In this document: in pieces, positions 5,414 through 7,218 of the stretch
Position numbering within the stretch: the stretch's first letter is position 1
Layout of the letters: each line of letters starts with the position of its first letter
Source: Spirochaetaceae bacterium UBA4077
GTDB lineage: Bacteria; Spirochaetota; Spirochaetia; Treponematales; Rectinemataceae
Direction of reading: 5' to 3'
Assembly (NCBI GenBank): GCA_002383375.1
Contig: DFYR01000071.1
Location: 1 to 7,218, forward strand
DNA length: 7,218 nucleotides
The notes under the pieces: model-generated
The model's input: only the letters and a program-made list of their open reading frames with translations
Told to the model about the DNA's origin: nothing
Database searches by the model: none
Program-made: the position numbers and the translations under genes

Positions 5414-7218
5414 CGCAGCTTGGGCTGGAAGTGGCTGAATTCCATGGAGAAGACAGCCCTGCCCTGACTTACCGATCTCAGGCTCGTGGTAAACCCGAAC
5501 ATGGTGGACAGCGGCGCCTCGGCGTGAATTACCTCGGTCAGCGCCTTGGAATCCGATCCGTGAATCAATCCCCCCCGCTGGGAAACAAGGCTCATCACTT
5601 CGCCCACAAAATCCTTGGGCGTAAGAATATCAACCTTCATGATAGGCTCCAGGAGAACAGGCCCCGCGGCCTTGCAGGCTTCGTCGTAGGCCATGTTTGC
5701 GCAGGCCTCGAAGGCGAAGGGGCTGGCGGTGAGCTCATCATACTCAATGTCCACAAGGCTGATACCAATATCCACCGCTGGGTAGCCGAACTGGATCCCC
5801 GAGGCGAAGGCCGAGGTGATGCCCCGTTCCACGGCATCGAAGATCTCGTCGGGGACCTGCGGCGCTCGGACGAGTTTCTTGTAGCTGTTGCCGCTCCCCC
5901 GGGGCAGGGGTGAAGCCAGGAGAGTAAGCGCTGCTTTGTTTTCCTTGCCCGCCAGCACTTTGGAGAATTCTTCCCTATGGCGCACTTCTCCGGTGATGGA
6001 CTCCCTGTAGGTTACCTGGGGGTTGCCAACCTTGGCCTGGACCTTGAAATCCCTGATCATCCTGGTTACGAGCACGTCGATATGGAGTTCACCCATGCCC
6101 GAGATGATGAGTTGCCCGGTTTCCTCGTTGTCCTTGGTCGCGAAGGTAGGATCCTCCTTGGAGAGGATTTCCAAAGTTTCCTTGAGCTTTTCCCTGTCGG
6201 AGAGGGTCTTGGGCTCGATCGATACGGAAATCACCGGCTCGGGGAAATGCATGCGCTCCAGCACCACCGGCCAGCCTTCGGTGCCGATGGTATCCCCGGT
6301 CTGGGCGTTCTTGAGCCCCACCAACACGGCGATATCCCCGGCTTCTGCGGCGTCCAGCGGTTCGCTCTTGTTGGCGTGCATCCGCAGGAGCCTGGTGATG
6401 CGTTCCCTTTTTTTCTTGGAGACGTTGTAAACGACGCTGGAATTATGGATAGCCCCGGAATACATGCGGACATAGCACAGGGGTCCGGCCTCCCTGTCCC
6501 ACTGGACTTTAAAAACCAGACCCAGCGGGTATCCGGAGGTTTTACAGGGCACCTCCAGCTCTTCTTCTTTTTTCAGATGAAAAGCCTTGGCGGGCTCAAC
6601 CTCGTCCGGCGCCGGCAGGTAATCCACGATGGCGTCAATAAGGGGCTGGATGCCGATATTCCGTCTGGACGCGCCGCAGAGCACCGGCACCAGGTGTCGG
6701 CTTATGCAGGCCTTCCGCAGCTCTTTCTTTATCAGTTCGGCCGATATGTCGCCTCCCTCCAGGTAGAGCTCAGTTATGGCGTCGGAGTGGGCTGAGAGGC
6801 TGTCGATAAGTGCTTCCCTCCGGGTACGCGCATCCTCAAGGCGTTCGGGCGACACAGGGGATTCGGTAATCGTCATTCCGTCGTCGCTCCAGCGGAGTTC
6901 CCTCATTCCGATCAGATCGATGGTTCCCTCGAAGCCTCCCTCCGCGCCGATAGGCACCGCCACAGGCAAGGGGGAAGCTCCCAGCTTAGCCTTCATGTCG
7001 GCGAGCACCGCGTCGAAGTTGGCCCCCAGCCTGTCCATTTTATTCACGTAGGCTATTCTCGGAACCTTGTAGCGGTCCGCCTGGTGCCAGACAGTCTCGG
7101 ACTGGGGCTCCACGCCTCCCACGGCACAGAACACCGCTACCGCCCCGTCCAGCACCCGCAGGGACCGTTCGACCTCGGCGGTAAAATCCACATGTCCCGG
7201 CGTATCGATAATGTTGAT
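5410..7218 (-). CDS. fusA: Elongation factor G, EF-G2 (ribosome-recycling) type, N-terminus outside window
   Basis: This is a translational GTPase lacking roughly its first 80-90 residues, including the P-loop; 602 residues are visible and the frame is open to the right edge. Counting from the edge, DTPGH (G3, residues 5-9), NKMD (G4, 59-62) and GAS (G5, 182-184) complete the visible G domain. Domain II (about 225-312, TGDT near 307-310), domain III (325-390, with GMGELH), domain IV and domain V follow, ending FSMEFSHF. Domain IV lacks the HKQSGGRGQYG-type loop of canonical EF-G, and the second tip loop has Asp (494) where translocating EF-Gs have His (E. coli His583). The G domain and domain II (PRIAYVNKMD, VPVLCG, RMYSGAI) resemble mitochondrial EF-G2. 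In Borrelia the equivalent paralogue works with RRF to split post-termination ribosomes rather than in translocation; the same role is inferred here. A second, canonical EF-G should be encoded elsewhere. The symbol fusA is generic; fusB or fusA2 may be used for this paralogue. Confidence 0.95.
   Translation of the reverse strand: MNIIDTPGHVDFTAEVERSLRVLDGAVAVFCAVGGVEPQSETVWHQADRYKVPRIAYVNKMDRLGANFDAVLADMKAKLGASPLPVAVPIGAEGGFEGTIDLIGMRELRWSDDGMTITESPVSPERLEDARTRREALIDSLSAHSDAITELYLEGGDISAELIKKELRKACISRHLVPVLCGASRRNIGIQPLIDAIVDYLPAPDEVEPAKAFHLKKEEELEVPCKTSGYPLGLVFKVQWDREAGPLCYVRMYSGAIHNSSVVYNVSKKKRERITRLLRMHANKSEPLDAAEAGDIAVLVGLKNAQTGDTIGTEGWPVVLERMHFPEPVISVSIEPKTLSDREKLKETLEILSKEDPTFATKDNEETGQLIISGMGELHIDVLVTRMIRDFKVQAKVGNPQVTYRESITGEVRHREEFSKVLAGKENKAALTLLASPLPRGSGNSYKKLVRAPQVPDEIFDAVERGITSAFASGIQFGYPAVDIGISLVDIEYDELTASPFAFEACANMAYDEACKAAGPVLLEPIMKVDILTPKDFVGEVMSLVSQRGGLIHGSDSKALTEVIHAEAPLSTMFGFTTSLRSVSQGRAVFSMEFSHFQPKLR

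Noticed and set aside
5977..6795. 272-codon plus-strand open frame opposite the EF-G gene
   Set aside because: It is antisense to conserved EF-G domains II and III, with no recognisable motif of its own.
5410..7218. Tetracycline-resistance ribosomal protection protein (TetM/TetO type) as an alternative to EF-G
   Set aside because: Domain order, GMGELH, the TGDT segment and the FSMEFSHF ending match EF-G, specifically the EF-G2 type, and not the TetM group.
1..7218. CRISPR array, tRNA or rRNA, insertion sequence, toxin-antitoxin or phage genes
   Set aside because: No regularly spaced repeats, cloverleaf-like sequence, transposase or integrase motifs, or paired small ORFs of a known type were found by reading either strand.

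Overview
The window looks like chromosomal DNA from a spirochaete, most likely a Treponema-like member of the Spirochaetales. This rests on three things: a long-form urocanate hydratase, a DUF4954 beta-helix protein (a family I know from spirochaetes and Bacteroidetes), and an EF-G paralogue of the specialised second type (EF-G2) that spirochaetes share with mitochondria. The coding sequence is GC-rich by eye. The genus cannot be settled from the sequence alone.

Layout, left to right. Positions 1-169 hold a good promoter (-10 TATAAT), a possible 20-codon upstream ORF and a strong Shine-Dalgarno for hutU. hutU (170-2197, +) encodes a complete urocanate hydratase of histidine catabolism. Positions 2198-2328 form a convergent spacer full of inverted repeats, including a perfect 13-bp hairpin. 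A 763-residue DUF4954 protein lies at 2329-4620 (-). Positions 4621-4808 are a divergent promoter region. A 194-residue protein of unknown function lies at 4809-5393 (+). An EF-G2-type elongation factor occupies 5410-7218 (-); its N-terminus lies beyond the right edge.

The four genes alternate in orientation (+ - + -), so none share an operon within the window and there is no sign of a common pathway. This is ordinary housekeeping and metabolic chromosome. I see no mobile element, CRISPR array, toxin-antitoxin or defence cassette, tRNA or rRNA, and no convincing new multi-gene system.

The points worth a second look are: the EF-G has lost the canonical translocase signatures at the tip of domain IV, which fits a dedicated ribosome-recycling factor; the DUF4954 gene has a promoter so close to its ATG, with no Shine-Dalgarno, that its mRNA is probably leaderless; there is a cluster of hairpins without U-tracts between the first two genes; a short shared motif occurs at both convergent gene ends; and the DUF4954 protein and the 194-residue protein are both functionally uncharacterised.
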